Assembly: GCF_032854445.1 (NCBI RefSeq)
Contig: NC_088301.1
Location: 22,313,808 to 22,377,807, forward strand
Direction of reading: 5' to 3'
Source of the DNA: Liolophura sinensis
Taxonomy: Eukaryota; Mollusca; Polyplacophora; Chitonida; Chitonidae
DNA: 64,000 nucleotides
In this document: positions 15,801 to 28,200 of the stretch, piece by piece
Layout of the letters: each line of letters starts with the position of its first letter
How positions within the stretch are numbered: position 1 is the first letter of the stretch
Made by a program: the position numbers and the translations under genes
Notes under the pieces: model-generated
Told to the model about the DNA's origin: nothing
Database searches by the model: none
Seen by the model: only the letters and a program-made list of their open reading frames with translations

Positions 15801-16830
15801 ACCTCGGTGATGTCATAGTGGGACCAATTACCGTGAATAGGATATGTCAGAAGATAGAGTAATTTACGGATTATGTAGGCCTGCATCAAGTGCATGATCC
15901 AGATCTATGTGTCTGTGGTAATCCTCACATATGGAAATCTAACGTAAGTATTTAGAAATTTAATTTCGTTGAAGGAAAATCTGCTGATTACAAATGCTAC
16001 TGGATGTGTAGCACATGAAGTGTACTGTAGAAGACATTAGAATTAGTATAGTGTTTACTTTTTCTGCATTACTGATAAAGATGGGATTTTATTCAACCGC
16101 TTTATACACTGACATAAAATAAATCTATCGCAAACTCCTTCAATCTCTTATTCACTGACTCTGTCTTACTCACTCTAACACGTCTCAGGCTTAGTTTCTT
16201 TGTGTTTTTATCTGCATTACCGTCATTATGCGTTCAACAGCAATCAAATGAGTATGCCGTTCAAACTTTTTATTTCACCTGACGTTTACTGAAAGTCTGA
16301 ATACGATTAAGTAGACTGCGGTGTACATACTGTACATTAAGGCACTTTCGACTAGTTCTTGCCAATACATCTGTAATACAATTCTTTCTCTTCAACCTCC
16401 CACACTATCTTTCCTCTGGCGTTAATACAACAAACATAATCTATTGTGATGAGGGTCTGTGGTGACACAAATAACAAAGAAGAAGATTTTTTTTTATTGT
16501 GAAGCAACGTCACAATCTTTGGTGGTCACAATAAACAACCACGTTATTCTATTGTGACGCAATTATTTCTATGTGTTGTACCATACACAACGATGATAAG
16601 CATGAGATGAGAACTATATAAAAGACAATGCAGATTTCTGTTGTAACACAACGTCACAATGTTCGATGATCACGATAAACGAACGCTTTATGGTACATCA
16701 AAATTATAAGGACGATGATTCATATAACTAGAATGGTCTACCTAAGACAAACTATAAACTATGAAGGTCTTGTAGGACTACATGTACTTACTCGACTGAG
16801 GCCTCTGTGGAGCTGTACGTCTTGCTCCAT
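9850..16830 (-). CDS. Large protein with C-terminal protein kinase domain and TQ-ladder
   Basis: Two coding exons are inferred: 16830-16792 (13 codons starting MEQDVQLHRGLSR, donor GTAAGT) joined in phase 0 to 13347-9850 (acceptor TTCTGTTACAG), for 1178 residues. The start is favoured because an in-frame TGA lies upstream with no other ATG between. The kinase spans about residues 940-1175: glycine loop LGSGSFGTV, lysine in VAVKRY (about 968), catalytic loop FNDLKENN (Asp about 1061, Asn about 1066), IDLG in place of DFG (about 1081), then APE and DIWGLG. All catalytic residues are present, so activity is plausible although HRD reads FND. Residues about 205-305 hold ten 11-residue TQ repeats. 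The rest is Ser/Thr-rich and probably disordered. I do not recognise an orthologue; the kinase looks lineage-expanded. Intron 1 is 3.4 kb. Confidence 0.85.
12439..12773 (-). other. Coding 33-bp repeats: 11-residue TQ-ladder in the kinase protein
   Basis: Reading the minus strand, a Q recurs every 11 residues ten times: STQAG, GTQHD, AIQAT, GIQCA, STQAG, GVQVM, ASQAA, GTQAV, GTQYE, LTQTE, followed by CQTED. The linkers vary, so period and core are conserved more than the DNA. GTQ/GIQ/TQT cores spaced at short regular intervals resemble multivalent dynein light chain LC8 binding regions (known in ASCIZ and Nup159). That function is inference only. Confidence 0.8.
13436..13850 (+). repeat. Dispersed repeat R3 interrupted by a SINE
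   Basis: Sequence on either side of a SINE insertion (13495-13648), with landmarks AATTGCAATTAACATTACTG, TTACCTAATTCTGCCTAAGC and GTGTGGCCATTTGCCAGCTA, recurs at 22070-22270, partly at 19795-19915, and inverted at 32640-32845 and 50780-50915. No inverted termini or coding capacity were seen, so the family is unclassified. It lies in intron 1 of the kinase gene. Confidence 0.65.
13495..13648 (+). mobile_element. SINE family 1, 5'-truncated, in kinase intron 1
   Basis: Carries the body GGGAAGGTCTGTCAGCTACC, CTCCCACCATAATGCTGGCC and the tail TCTTGAGAACGGCATAAAAC, ending in an AAATAAATAAAT tract. The tRNA-like head is missing. It is inserted within the R3 repeat. Confidence 0.85.
13851..16791. 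other. Remainder of kinase-gene intron 1
   Basis: Non-coding. A full palindromic CRE (TGACGTCA) is at 15550-15557, unproven as a regulatory site. Two related blocks of about 60 bp begin near 16497 and 16638; both contain ACGTCACAAT and GATCACGATAAAC/GGTCACAATAAAC and are rich in TTGTGAC/GTCACAA palindromes. Nothing else was recognised. Confidence 0.45.
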
Positions 16831-16947
16831 TATCCTGGGATAGTCCGTATAACCATCTTTTGATCGCGTTGCGATATATCATTCGTCATCATCTGTTCCG
16901 TGGAAAGAATTGACGTTGTCTAGAAAACGTCACGTAAACAGACGCGC

Positions 16948-16955
16948 TTATATAC
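16948..16955 (-). promoter_or_regulatory. Probable TATA box of the kinase gene
   Basis: On the minus strand the sequence GGGGTATATAAGCGCG lies 118 bp upstream of the chosen ATG (16830), giving a predicted transcription start near 16920 and a 5' UTR of about 90 bp. Just downstream, still on the minus strand, lies TTTACGTGACGTTTTC, a CRE-like half site. Based on sequence resemblance and position only. Confidence 0.55.
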
Positions 16956-19202
16956 CCCAGGGTTGTCCCATTGTCATCGCTAGGGAGGCGTGTCAGCATA
17001 TCGGCTAAGTTTACTCCGATATGAAGATGCTTAACGTAGCTACATTTTATTACCTACTTTTTTGTTGATGTTTTTAACTCATTTGGTAGGAATCCCCTTC
17101 TAATAACCGAAGAAAAACAAAATTTAATCGAAATGCAACTGAATGTTCCTCCTTAGGTCTACAATGGACTCCACCGCATGACATCACAAACAGCTGACGC
17201 TTCGGAAACCGCTGTTTGAGTCCAATAAAATGCCTCGGCATATTTCGTCACTGTTACACGTCATAATGCTTGTGACGACAAAATGGCGTGAAACATTTTA
17301 TCGAGATTTTCAGAATACTGCACCGACACGCCTTTTGTTTTTCATTAATAAAGGCTCACGTGATTTTAAATTATTGCAGAAACATACTATATATAGTAAT
17401 CAATAACTTACAGATCACCTTGTTACTGCAATAGTATCAGATACTTATAGAATATAACAGAAATACTGCTGGAAGACAATGCTTTTGGCTATTTTTGAAA
17501 GGATTTTTTAGTGAAAACTGAAAATTGAAGACCTCATATCCCTTTATTTCGCAGTATTTTATGCGTATTATGCGGCAAATTGGGTCAATCATAAAATATT
17601 CTATATACTATTAAATATAAAAGAGTGTTCTGTGAGTACTAGGGATGCATTTAATAATAAATAGGCCTGTATAATGAACAAAAAAATGGAACCCTGTACG
17701 CTGTTTAACCTACTTACATGTTGGCCTACTATAAATGCATGTAGTTTAATTTTCAAGGTTTGAAAATGATCGATTACTGAATTATAAAGCATACAGTTCT
17801 CTGTGCTATCTCATACATAGTGCAGGTGTTTCAGGGATTTGTCATTATTTGGTGTTTGCTGACCTCTATACCACTGAATGAAGAGGCTTTAAAATAAAAG
17901 ACAACAAAAAATATAACCAAAATTATGTCAAAAGAGGGGTCCATACAGACCTAATCGGGCATAGGCATTATTATTACGAGCTTGGTAACCCTATAAAGCA
18001 GGGTGTATACTTTCGTATAGCTAATTAACAAAATGACTATCCACAGAAATAAAGGAGAAAAAAAACAAACAAACAAACAAAAAAACAAAACAGATTACAT
18101 GTATTTCACACTTTTAATTACATTTAAATTCCATTATATTTTTGTGATAAACAGAAATGATTAAGTGCTGTATTCAATGTTTTATAGTAACGACATAAAT
18201 ATAACTCCGTCAGCATGATTTTAAATGATAAGTTTCAATACAATTATAAGCTGGAAATTATGTAAAAATCAGTTAACTGTAAACCAAGCACAACCAGTTG
18301 TAAGAAAATAAAGATCACCCTTTTAAAACTAAAAAAATAAAAGAAACTGCCGCATAACAGCTAAATTATTATATATCTACCTCCATGCATGGGTGTTCAG
18401 TATGTACAATTTGTACCCAATACATTCAAAACAGGAATTATCATACACATACAAAAACTCAAAGTCTGAACATGCAAATGAACTCAATCATACAGTATTT
18501 ATCACTTTCTCAATTAAGCCAGACCCCTATAAACACACGGGTGACATAAATTCAAGAAATAATCCACAAACTAATTTTCAAATAAATAGCTTCCCAAAAT
18601 CTGGAGAAATTCTAAGAGCACAAGTTAGCAGATCATTTGATGAACTGATAATGCTGTCCAGGTTAAAATTTTTTGCAATGCCACATTAACTCTAACCAGA
18701 TTAGATCATTTATATTTCCGCTTTTCCTTCTATGCTAGGTTCTCAACTGGTGAGAGCCATGGTGGACAATAACCTGTTTGATGAAACCTGTTATATGTTT
18801 GAAGAGAAAACAATCGTTTGTAGCCATAGTGTCACGTGACTCTGGCTCACAAAGCCTAATGGCGACTCAGGTCCCAGCTGGTTCCATCATTGGTCTTTTG
18901 CAGTGCATGGGAATTATGTTACTATTGCAAATGGGGGAACGAACAACAGGCTACAAAGTTTTGGTCCAAAGCGTGAACGGTTCCGCAAACGTTCCCTCTA
19001 ACACATACGCTGATACGATATCAGTAAGCATGAAAATAAACATGGAAGGGGAAAATGCATTAAAATGTAAACGTCATATTTCGTATTTTACAGCGCGCGG
19101 GTTTCTGTTTCTTGCACTTGAATTCTCGAAGACGAAGAATATGAACAGCAAATGATAAGGCACAGTCACACACTATATTAGCAATGAACAGGTGATAGGA
19201 AA
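16956..19202. other. Intergenic region between kinase promoter and CHID1 3' end
   Basis: AT-rich. Reading frames at 18393-18689 and 18778-19155 on the plus strand are non-repetitive but unrecognised and lack splice or promoter support. The latter abuts the CHID1 3' end and probably covers its 3' UTR in antisense. The two minus-strand genes lie in tandem: CHID1 ends about 2.2 kb upstream of the kinase promoter. Confidence 0.4.
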
Positions 19203-22200
19203 TTAGAACAAGTCATAGAAATAGTCCAGTCCTTGTCCGAGTTCCCAGATGGAAATGCCGGTATTGAGCTCTTGTGCCAGCCCCAGTCTCTGCTGTATGG
19301 AGTACAGAGTGGGGTAATACACTTTGTGGTTGCCGTCATTCGCTCTGTAACAGAATTACATACACTGTATCACACACTGAACATCAGAAGAAAAAAAATC
19401 CGAACAGAAAGACTAAAAACTGAAGCTACCACACGCTGGTCCACTTCGACAGAATGGAGTATCCTAGTGATTAACATGCACTTTTGTGGACGAAATTTTA
19501 GGTCAATTAGGGTAAGTCGATTTTAACGATCATTTAGGGAATGCAATGTCTGCATCAATTAGGATAAATCTGCTGGTGGACTAATGTTGATAACTAATGT
19601 CAACTAATGTTGACTATTGTTTTACTGGCATTTAGAAGTTGGCACGGAAGTACACTAGACAAGGCATTACTTATGAATTTACAACTTCTTGGTTTATTGT
19701 CACGACGTTTCGATGCAAATATTAGCATCGCTGTCAAGTGAATGATTGACTAGTAATGTTGACTATTGTTTTAATGTTATTGTATGTTAAATGTGATGAC
19801 AAAACAGGTGAGGTAAATTGACAAGTGTATTCAACGGTTACGTGAGACCATTTGCCAATTATAACCCTGTTGTCGCCGCTCTGGTTTTACTATCTAAACT
19901 GTATTAAATTGTCTTTTTTTTATATACACACACCAAACGAAAGAAATACAGACCATAACTTCGACGCCAAAAGGCACAATGTCCTTCTTGTGTTATGTCA
20001 CATTCATTGCATAAGATAAGTTTCATTTTAGCATTAGATTTGTTGACAATCAAGGCATGCAATTATTATAATGACTGCTAATGTCGCGGTACTGCTGAGA
20101 TACCTCTGACACTAGTTGGGTAAAACTTGATCACTTTGATTAAAGCCCAGGTAAAGTCTGGCACAAAAAAATCAAACATGGGGTATAAAATTGCTACCAG
20201 TGAATGTAAAACAACTGCTAAATGTTTAAAACTTACTCTGAATATACACACTGGAATTTATGCATTTATAAAATACGCATTCCATAGTTCAACAACAACT
20301 TGAATACAGGTGACACTTACTTGTATTCAATCACATGCTCCGCCTCGTTTTCGTTCCAGGTGAATTTGGGCTTGTGTCGTTTGAGAATTTCAATGTACCT
20401 GATAACGAAATAAAGATTCTGAGAGCATAAAGTTCAAAATGAAATAAGAGATGTATATTTCAATTTTTATGATATATGAGGGTTACATGAAAATACCAAA
20501 ACAGGAAATTTTTGTATATGTATGTACATTTTTACTGTTTACTGCAGTCTAAATTAATACAACATTTTCTGACAGGTCGTGATGTGTACTACCATGACTG
20601 TTAAACGCTGGTGCATATGCAAGGTTACATATGGGGGTTACATGAAAATACCAAAACAGGAAATTTTTGTATATGTATACATTTTTACTGTTTACTGCAG
20701 TCTAAATTAATACAACATTTTCTGACAGGTCGTGATGTGTACTACCATGACTGTTAAACGCTGGAGCATATGCAAGGTTACATATGGGGGTTACATGAAA
20801 ATACCAAAACAGGAAATTTTTGTATATGTATGTACATTTTTACTGTTTACTGCAGGCTAAATTAATACAACATTTTCTGACAGGTCGTGATGTGTACTAC
20901 CATGACTGTTTAACGCTGGAGCATATGCAAGGTTACATATGGGGGTTACACGAAAATACCAAAACAGGAAATTTTTGTATATGTATGTACATTTTTACTG
21001 TTTACTGGAGGCTAAATTAATACAACATTTTCTGACAGGTCGTGATGTGTACTACCATGACTGTTTAACGCTGGAGCATATGCAAGGTTACATATGGGGG
21101 TTACATGAAAATACCAAAACAGGAAATTTTTGTATATGTATGTACATTTTTACTGTTTACTGGAGGCTAAATTAATACAACATTTTCTGACAGGTCGTGA
21201 TGTGTACTACCATGACTGTTAAACGCTGGAGCATATGCAAGGTTACATATGGGGGTTACATGAAAATACCAAAACAGGAAATTTTTGTATATGTATGTAC
21301 ATTTTTACTGTTTACTGCAGGCTAAATTAATACAACATTTTCTGACAGGTCGTGATGTGTACTACCATGACTGTTTAACGCTGGAGCATATGCAAGGTTA
21401 CATATGGGGGTTACATGAAAATACCAAAACAGGAAATTTTTGTATATGTATGTACATTTTTACTGTTTACTGCAGTCTAAATTAATACAACATTTTCTGA
21501 CAGGTCGTGATGTGTACTACCATGACTGTTTAACGCTGGAGCATATGCAAGGTGGCGAGTTTTCATCCAAACTGTGCCGTTTCTATCCACCAGAATTCTG
21601 TGGGTGGAAATCTATCCTTTTTTTTAAAAAAAAAATCAGGTTGTAGAAAAAATATGATATATGAAATTAAAACCGGATGCGGAGATTCAATGCGATTTAT
21701 GTACATGGATATATATGGTAGGTTCATAATTACATTGCCCTTCCACGCAACTTACAGGGAATGAGACCTGCACTGAGGTCATCTGTAACAGAAAATAAAA
21801 CTCACTGATGAGACACAATCGGTCCTCCACCTCCTGGGTAAAAGTCATTCCCATAAAAGTTCAACCCTAACAATAGTTTCTGTCTCTCTGGTGCCCGATC
21901 GTCCGGTACTAGGTTCTCCACACAACGTCTTACCCAGTCGATAGGGCTGTTTGGACCAGGGCTATGTAATGTAAATGTAAATGTTAAATGTGATGGCAAC
22001 ACAGAATCGCAGCCAAAGTGCCACGTGACTTTAGGCTCATGAAACTTGTTCGAAGATAAAACGATCAAGTCATTCTAAATCAGTGACGTCTAATACACTC
22101 CAATTAACATCACTGTGTTTGTTTTACCTAATTTTGCTGAAGCCACGGTGCTACGAGACTTTAATGAAATTAAATGAAAAGTTATACTAAAACCCTAACT

Positions 22201-25200
22201 CAGGTGAACTGACAGGAGGCCAGATTTGACCGAATACGTGTGACCATTTGCCAACTTGTAACACTCTTACGTATAGCTTTTTCTCCCCAGGCTGTAGTCT
22301 TTTGTATTATAACACAATATAGTTAATGCCTTTAATATTTCATCGTAGCACATACGTGGACACAAGTATACTGAACTTTTACATATGCCTCAGCATATAC
22401 AAGTATAGGTCTTCCATGGTTAGTTAAGAAATTTATGACCTTAAATTCTGAAGTGGTGGTAAGTTGCACTTCAGATTCAAGGGCTCACGTTACAAAAATC
22501 AGCAAGCGTTCGAATTACCAAATCTCAGAAGTTTACTCAGATTTTCTTACACGAAATCATCTCTGCACGAAACTGATCAAAGCCTCAAACATCATGAAAA
22601 AAAAAGTTCTTACCTGTTTGGATTGGAATAGTCATACGTCATTAGACTGAAACCGTCAATGACTGTTGATAAAGCGTCGAAGTCAGACTTCTGAAACATT
22701 CCCTGGACGTTGCTGTAACATAGAATACATCAATGTATGCCCTGAATTTAGCAATGGGTTTATATATATTCCACGTTCCTTCAATACCAACGCAGCTTGG
22801 ATCAGGAATGTCTCGTTCGAAGTGCCCGTTCACTTAACGACTGCTGCATTTGCCCAATGGTTGCGGCTTCTTCGAAGAGGTAGTCGCGCCTTTTGACCAA
22901 TCACATGCGAATGTGAAAAAGTAGGTGGAATTCGATGTTTTCTCCTTGAAATCTTTCTCCGTTGTTTTTTTTAACGCAGGTTGTCTATATATAGCAGTGG
23001 TTTGGTACAGTGAAGATATAATAGACCAAATCCACTGCTATGCATGGTAAACAATGTATGGAGATAAAACATTTCCGTTACCTTGAAGTAGTTAAAAAGT
23101 GAACCAAGAACCATTTGCTGAATATTTCGGTGGATGGGAAACGTTATCCTGATCCGACGAACATTCTCTAAACATGCCAATAGATTTACCATCTCAATTA
23201 TCTCTCCATACAAAGCGACTGCGATATCAAATTGACGACAACCTACGGAGGGTCGTGGGTTTCCCCCGGGCTCTGCCCGGTTTCCTCCCACCATAATGCT
23301 GATCGCCGTGGTATAAGTGACATACTTTTGAGAACACCGTGAAACACCAATGAAATAAATAACCAAATCAAACTGATGACACATGCAGAAACCCCATTGT
23401 GATTTACATTTTCATTCTTGCACTGGTGTCTCCATATATACGCTTCTACAGGTGGTTCTGTCAGAGATTTGTCGCCCCATGTAAACTCAGGAGCAAGTCT
23501 ATAGCCAATAAGATTATACATGATAACGGCTTACCCTTTATATAAAGGAGGAGGTATCACCAGGATAAGGGTCTTCTTCTTGGCGTGGAAGCTTTCTGCC
23601 ATGTGTTCCAGGAAATGCACAAGTTCTCTGTTAGGGGATTTTAAACGGGACAAACACAAATTCATTCACTGTAAATGTATATTTATACTATTTACATTGC
23701 CACCTTGCATCTTGTTGAATTTCCTTTTTCTATATACCCTGGTTTATATATACATAGTACTTATTATAACGCGTGTGTATTAAGTATATTTATTTATTTA
23801 TTTGATTGGTGTTTTACGCCGTACTCAAGAATATTTCACTTATACGACGGCGGCCAGCATTATGGTGGGTGGAAACCGGGCACAGCCCGGGGGAAACCCA
23901 CGGCCATCCGCAGGTTGCTGGCAGACCTTCCCACGTACGGCCGGAGAGGAAGCCAGCATTAGCTGGACTTGAACTCACAGCGACCGCATTGGTGAGAGAC
24001 TCCTGGGTCATTACGCTGCGCTAGCGCGATAACCAACTGAGCCACGGAGGCCCCCTGCATTAAGTATAAAGTGCACAGATAATTCAACCTATAGACAATT
24101 ATACATATACATGCACATCACAGACCATACGGTACCTTTTCGCCTGGCCTCCGAGCTGTGACCAGATTTCTATGACCGCACCGCCAAACTTTTGTTCCTA
24201 CAAAAAACATGTCTACGTCAGTTTAAAGGACAGACGTTTCTTGAAGCGTATTTATTGTGAAGTAGCCTTTAGTCAAGTGCACTTCATGTCTCTAAAACAT
24301 GACTCACGAGGGGGCCTCCGCGGTTCAGTTGGTTAGCGCGCTAGCGCAGCGTAATGCCTCAGAAGCCTCTCACCAATGCGGTCGCTTTGAGTTCGAGTCC
24401 AGCTCATGCTAGCTTCTCCGGCCGTATGTGGGAAGGTCTGTCAACAACCTGCGGATGGTCGTGGGTTTCCTCCATCACGTCTTCACAAACCTGTATAGAG
24501 TTAATCATGGTGTCTATACAGTCCTCCATCACGTCTTCACTGACCTGTATAGAGTTAACCATGGTGTCTATACAGTCATACATCACGTCTTCACTCGCCT
24601 GTGTGGAGTTAACCATGGTGTCTATACAGTCATACATCACGTCTTAACCTGTATGGAGTTAATCACGGTGTCTATACAGTCCTCCATCACGTCTTCACTG
24701 AGCTGTATGGAGTAAATCATGGTGTCTATACAGTCCTCCACCACGCCTTCACTGACCTGTATAGAGTTAACCATGGTGTCTATACAGTCCTCCATCACGT
24801 CTTCACTCACCTGTGTGGAGTTAACCATGGTGTCTATACAGTCCTCCATCACGTCTTCACTCACCTGTGTGGAGTTAACCATGGTGTCTATACAGTCCTC
24901 CATCACGTCTTCACTCACCTGTGTGGAGTTAACCATGGTGTCTATACAGTCCTCCATCACGATTTCACTAATCTGTATGAAGTTAATCAAGGTGTCTATT
25001 CAGTCCTCCATCACATCTTCACTCACCTGTGTGGAGTTAACCATGGTGTCTATACAGGCACCCATCACGTTTTCACTGACCTGTGTGAAATTAACCATGG
25101 TGTCTATACAGGCAGCCATCACGCTTTCACTAATCTGTATGAAGTTAACCATGGCGTCTATACAGTCCTCCATCACATCTTTACTGACCTGTATGAAGTT

Positions 25201-28200
25201 AACCATGGCGTCTATACAGTCCTCCATCACGTCTTTACTCACCTGTATAGAGTTAACCATGGTGTCTGTACAGTCCTCCATCACGTCTTCACTGACCTGT
25301 GTGAAGTTAACCATTGTGTCTATACAGTCCTCCATCACGTCTTCACTCACCTGTATGAAGTTAACCATGGTGTCTACAGGGCCCCATCATGTCTTCACTG
25401 ACCTGTAGGGAGTTAACCAAGGTGTTTATACGGTCCTCCAACGCATCTTCACTTACCTGTATGAAGTTAACCATGGTGTCTACACAGTCCTCCATCAAGT
25501 CTTCATTAGTAAACACAGCTTTGTAATCTGCCCCTGTCCACCCATCAAACAAAATCCGAGGAACTGTCAACAAAGAGTTTGGCAGATTGTCGATTACTGA
25601 AATGAATTTTTCGCGCCTGGCGGATAAGTATATTCACCATATTGCAGATGGTAGTTTTTCTTCAAGACCAGAAGCAAAGAAAAACCTCGTCTGTCAGTCT
25701 CGAGAACTGGTACGTACAGGACCTGATAGTATTTTAACACAGTTTTGAGCACAAAAAAAACCTAAAGCGGTTAAGTGCACGTACAGTGTATGTGGTAATT
25801 ATTTGCTCTGGAATGTTTTGAAATACAAACCGGTACATAAACTTCATTCAAGTCCAGGTTATGCCGGCTTTCTGTCTGCACTGGAAGGTCTGTCAGCAAC
25901 ATGCAGATGGCCGTGGGTTTCCTCCAATAATAATGCTGACCACATTGGTACAAGTGAATAATGCTGCGTTCGGTACCACGCCCACGAGACGTATGTTCGA
26001 GTTCACGACATTTGAATCCGCTTCTTTGGCGGATCGTAGATACCACTTATGGACTCGAAAGTTATCTGAAGGATCCAGTTTGTAACCTTCACCTAGGAAA
26101 GTTTCGCAAGGATGCATGAAAAGTACACTAAGATGTCGGCTAACAATTTATAAATCTTCTCATGCCGTAAAACAACAACAGCAAACAAACTACTCGTTGC
26201 AGGCAAAACAGTAGCATGAACTGCCTACGCAGTTGCCATCTTGTTTCGTAGGCACGCCTGGCGAAACTGTCCCAATGATTTGACCAAATTAACGACATGG
26301 ATGATGTTTACGAGGGTTTGAGTCGGGCGTAAACTTATAAACTACATGGATCGATGTAATTATACTTGCCGATCTTGGTGTTCCTTTTGGAAGTGACGTC
26401 TGCAATCCACCCTGTGTACAAGAAAAGGCATAATACCAACTGCTATTACTATGACAGCTTACAATTACATGACAAGCCTTAAATCTGGAACATGCATTTA
26501 TCAAAACGAGCTACGCGCCATAATGCGAATGATGTTCTTACTGACGATAATCACGAACTAAACCTAACTGAGGATGCCCAAATAGAATGGATTGATGGGC
26601 TTTATATCTTGGGAACAACAGCCTTAAGCTTGTCCAGAATCTATATAGATAAGCGCAGATTGGGCGATAAAGTCCATCTCAGTGTGTTCCATCGATCACA
26701 CTCATATAACAAAATAAGATTATTAAAGTGAATATAAACATAGGTAAGATATAGGACACAGTTATCACAGAAAAATATGTAAAGAATTCTACAAAATTTT
26801 GAAAATCGAGAAGAAGTTTAGCATTTGGGACACGCCACTGACGAACAATTCACTCCTAGTAACCATGTTGAAGAAGCCCCTATGAACTTTGCCAATCACT
26901 AGCGCTCAGAGCGTAACGTGGCTGTCACGTCAAAAAACCTATTAGCTCTCGATTGTCAGTGTGGTTTCTTATAGTGGATAGACAAATACTGATGCAACAA
27001 CTGGACTTTGCGGTTAATTTAAGTGTTACACTGATGAATTTTTAGCCACACATTTATGAACAGGGAACTGAGGATGGCTGCCCGAGTCACAATGCGTAGC
27101 CTACATGTTGGGCTGGATAATACAGTAACTTGTCAGGGTGTGCCAATTCGGTCAATGAACCTCAAAGGGAAAGCCAACGATTGTCAGGTGGATGTACATG
27201 TAGCTGCATAGACAGTTTCCTTGTATAAAATAATGTTTACAATCAGAAATTATATTGCAAACGAGATTTACCAGAATCAATTTCACTTTTTATCTGGATG
27301 GGTTATTGCTGGAAGGCCAGATTCTCAATGGAATGGAAAATCAACACGAGTTCTGTCCACATATTCAAAAACGGGAGCACAACGGATTAGTGCTGTACCG
27401 TCCGTTCGGTAAGATTAAAAATCATGGTATTATGACTGCATGGCTAGAAATTTTATTCTTATTTATTCTGGATGCCAATAGCCGTCCATTTAGTATCGTC
27501 ATTTTCAGTTTGTTTGTTTTTTTTGTTTTTTTTTGGGGGGGGGGGGGTTCTGTTCATTTTCAAAGAAGCGCAATTTTGGACACTGAGTCATTTTAAGGAC
27601 ATATGGGAGGGGGATTCTTGTAGATGCATGTATAAACATCGATGATACGGCACACAAAAAAACATTTCAGATGTTGACATTCGTCTTAACTCGATCTTTG
27701 AAATGCGTATGAAGGTATATATGAATAAAGTTCTGGGCGTGTCACCTCTGTCAATGTCGTGGCCGCCTTGCATGACGAAAGCTCCCCCTGGCATCCTCTT
27801 AATCTGCAGCCACACCGGAGAGACGTAGGTGAACTTGGCACCGAACAGTTTGGCCACATCATATCCGTGATTATTCCACTGGAAACAGTATCATGCAATA
27901 TCATCAAGGACACGCTGAACGTAAAATCATTAATACACACGACGTGGGGAGACCCGGAATCAAACACGTGGAACTTGCTGGTCCCGTGTCCGTGTAATGT
28001 GGCTGGGTGAGGTGTCATGGGTGAGGTGTCATGTCTGGTGTCTCCGACATAATGCTTCAATGGCGACAGTGCTTTGGCGGCATTAACGTCGTACTTAACA
28101 ATTTTCCAGGCATATGACGACGAAGGAGTCTTTAGAGTGCATGCACGTGGTATGTGCCTTCTTGTTGCAGGACGGATTTCCACCACTCTTATATCTAGTG

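Noticed and set aside
23400-23521. Minus-strand peptide [16 protein letters not shown], resembling the YRLAPE motif of alpha/beta hydrolases
   Set aside because: It begins directly after the donor of CHID1 exon 7, has no flanking hydrolase motifs (no HGGG or GDSAG), and runs into a SINE. Taken as chance intron sequence.
24473-25456. CRISPR array or satellite gene interpretation of the 54-bp repeats
   Set aside because: Units are contiguous with no unique spacers, the genome is eukaryotic, and the unit aligns to the CHID1 exon 5 boundary.
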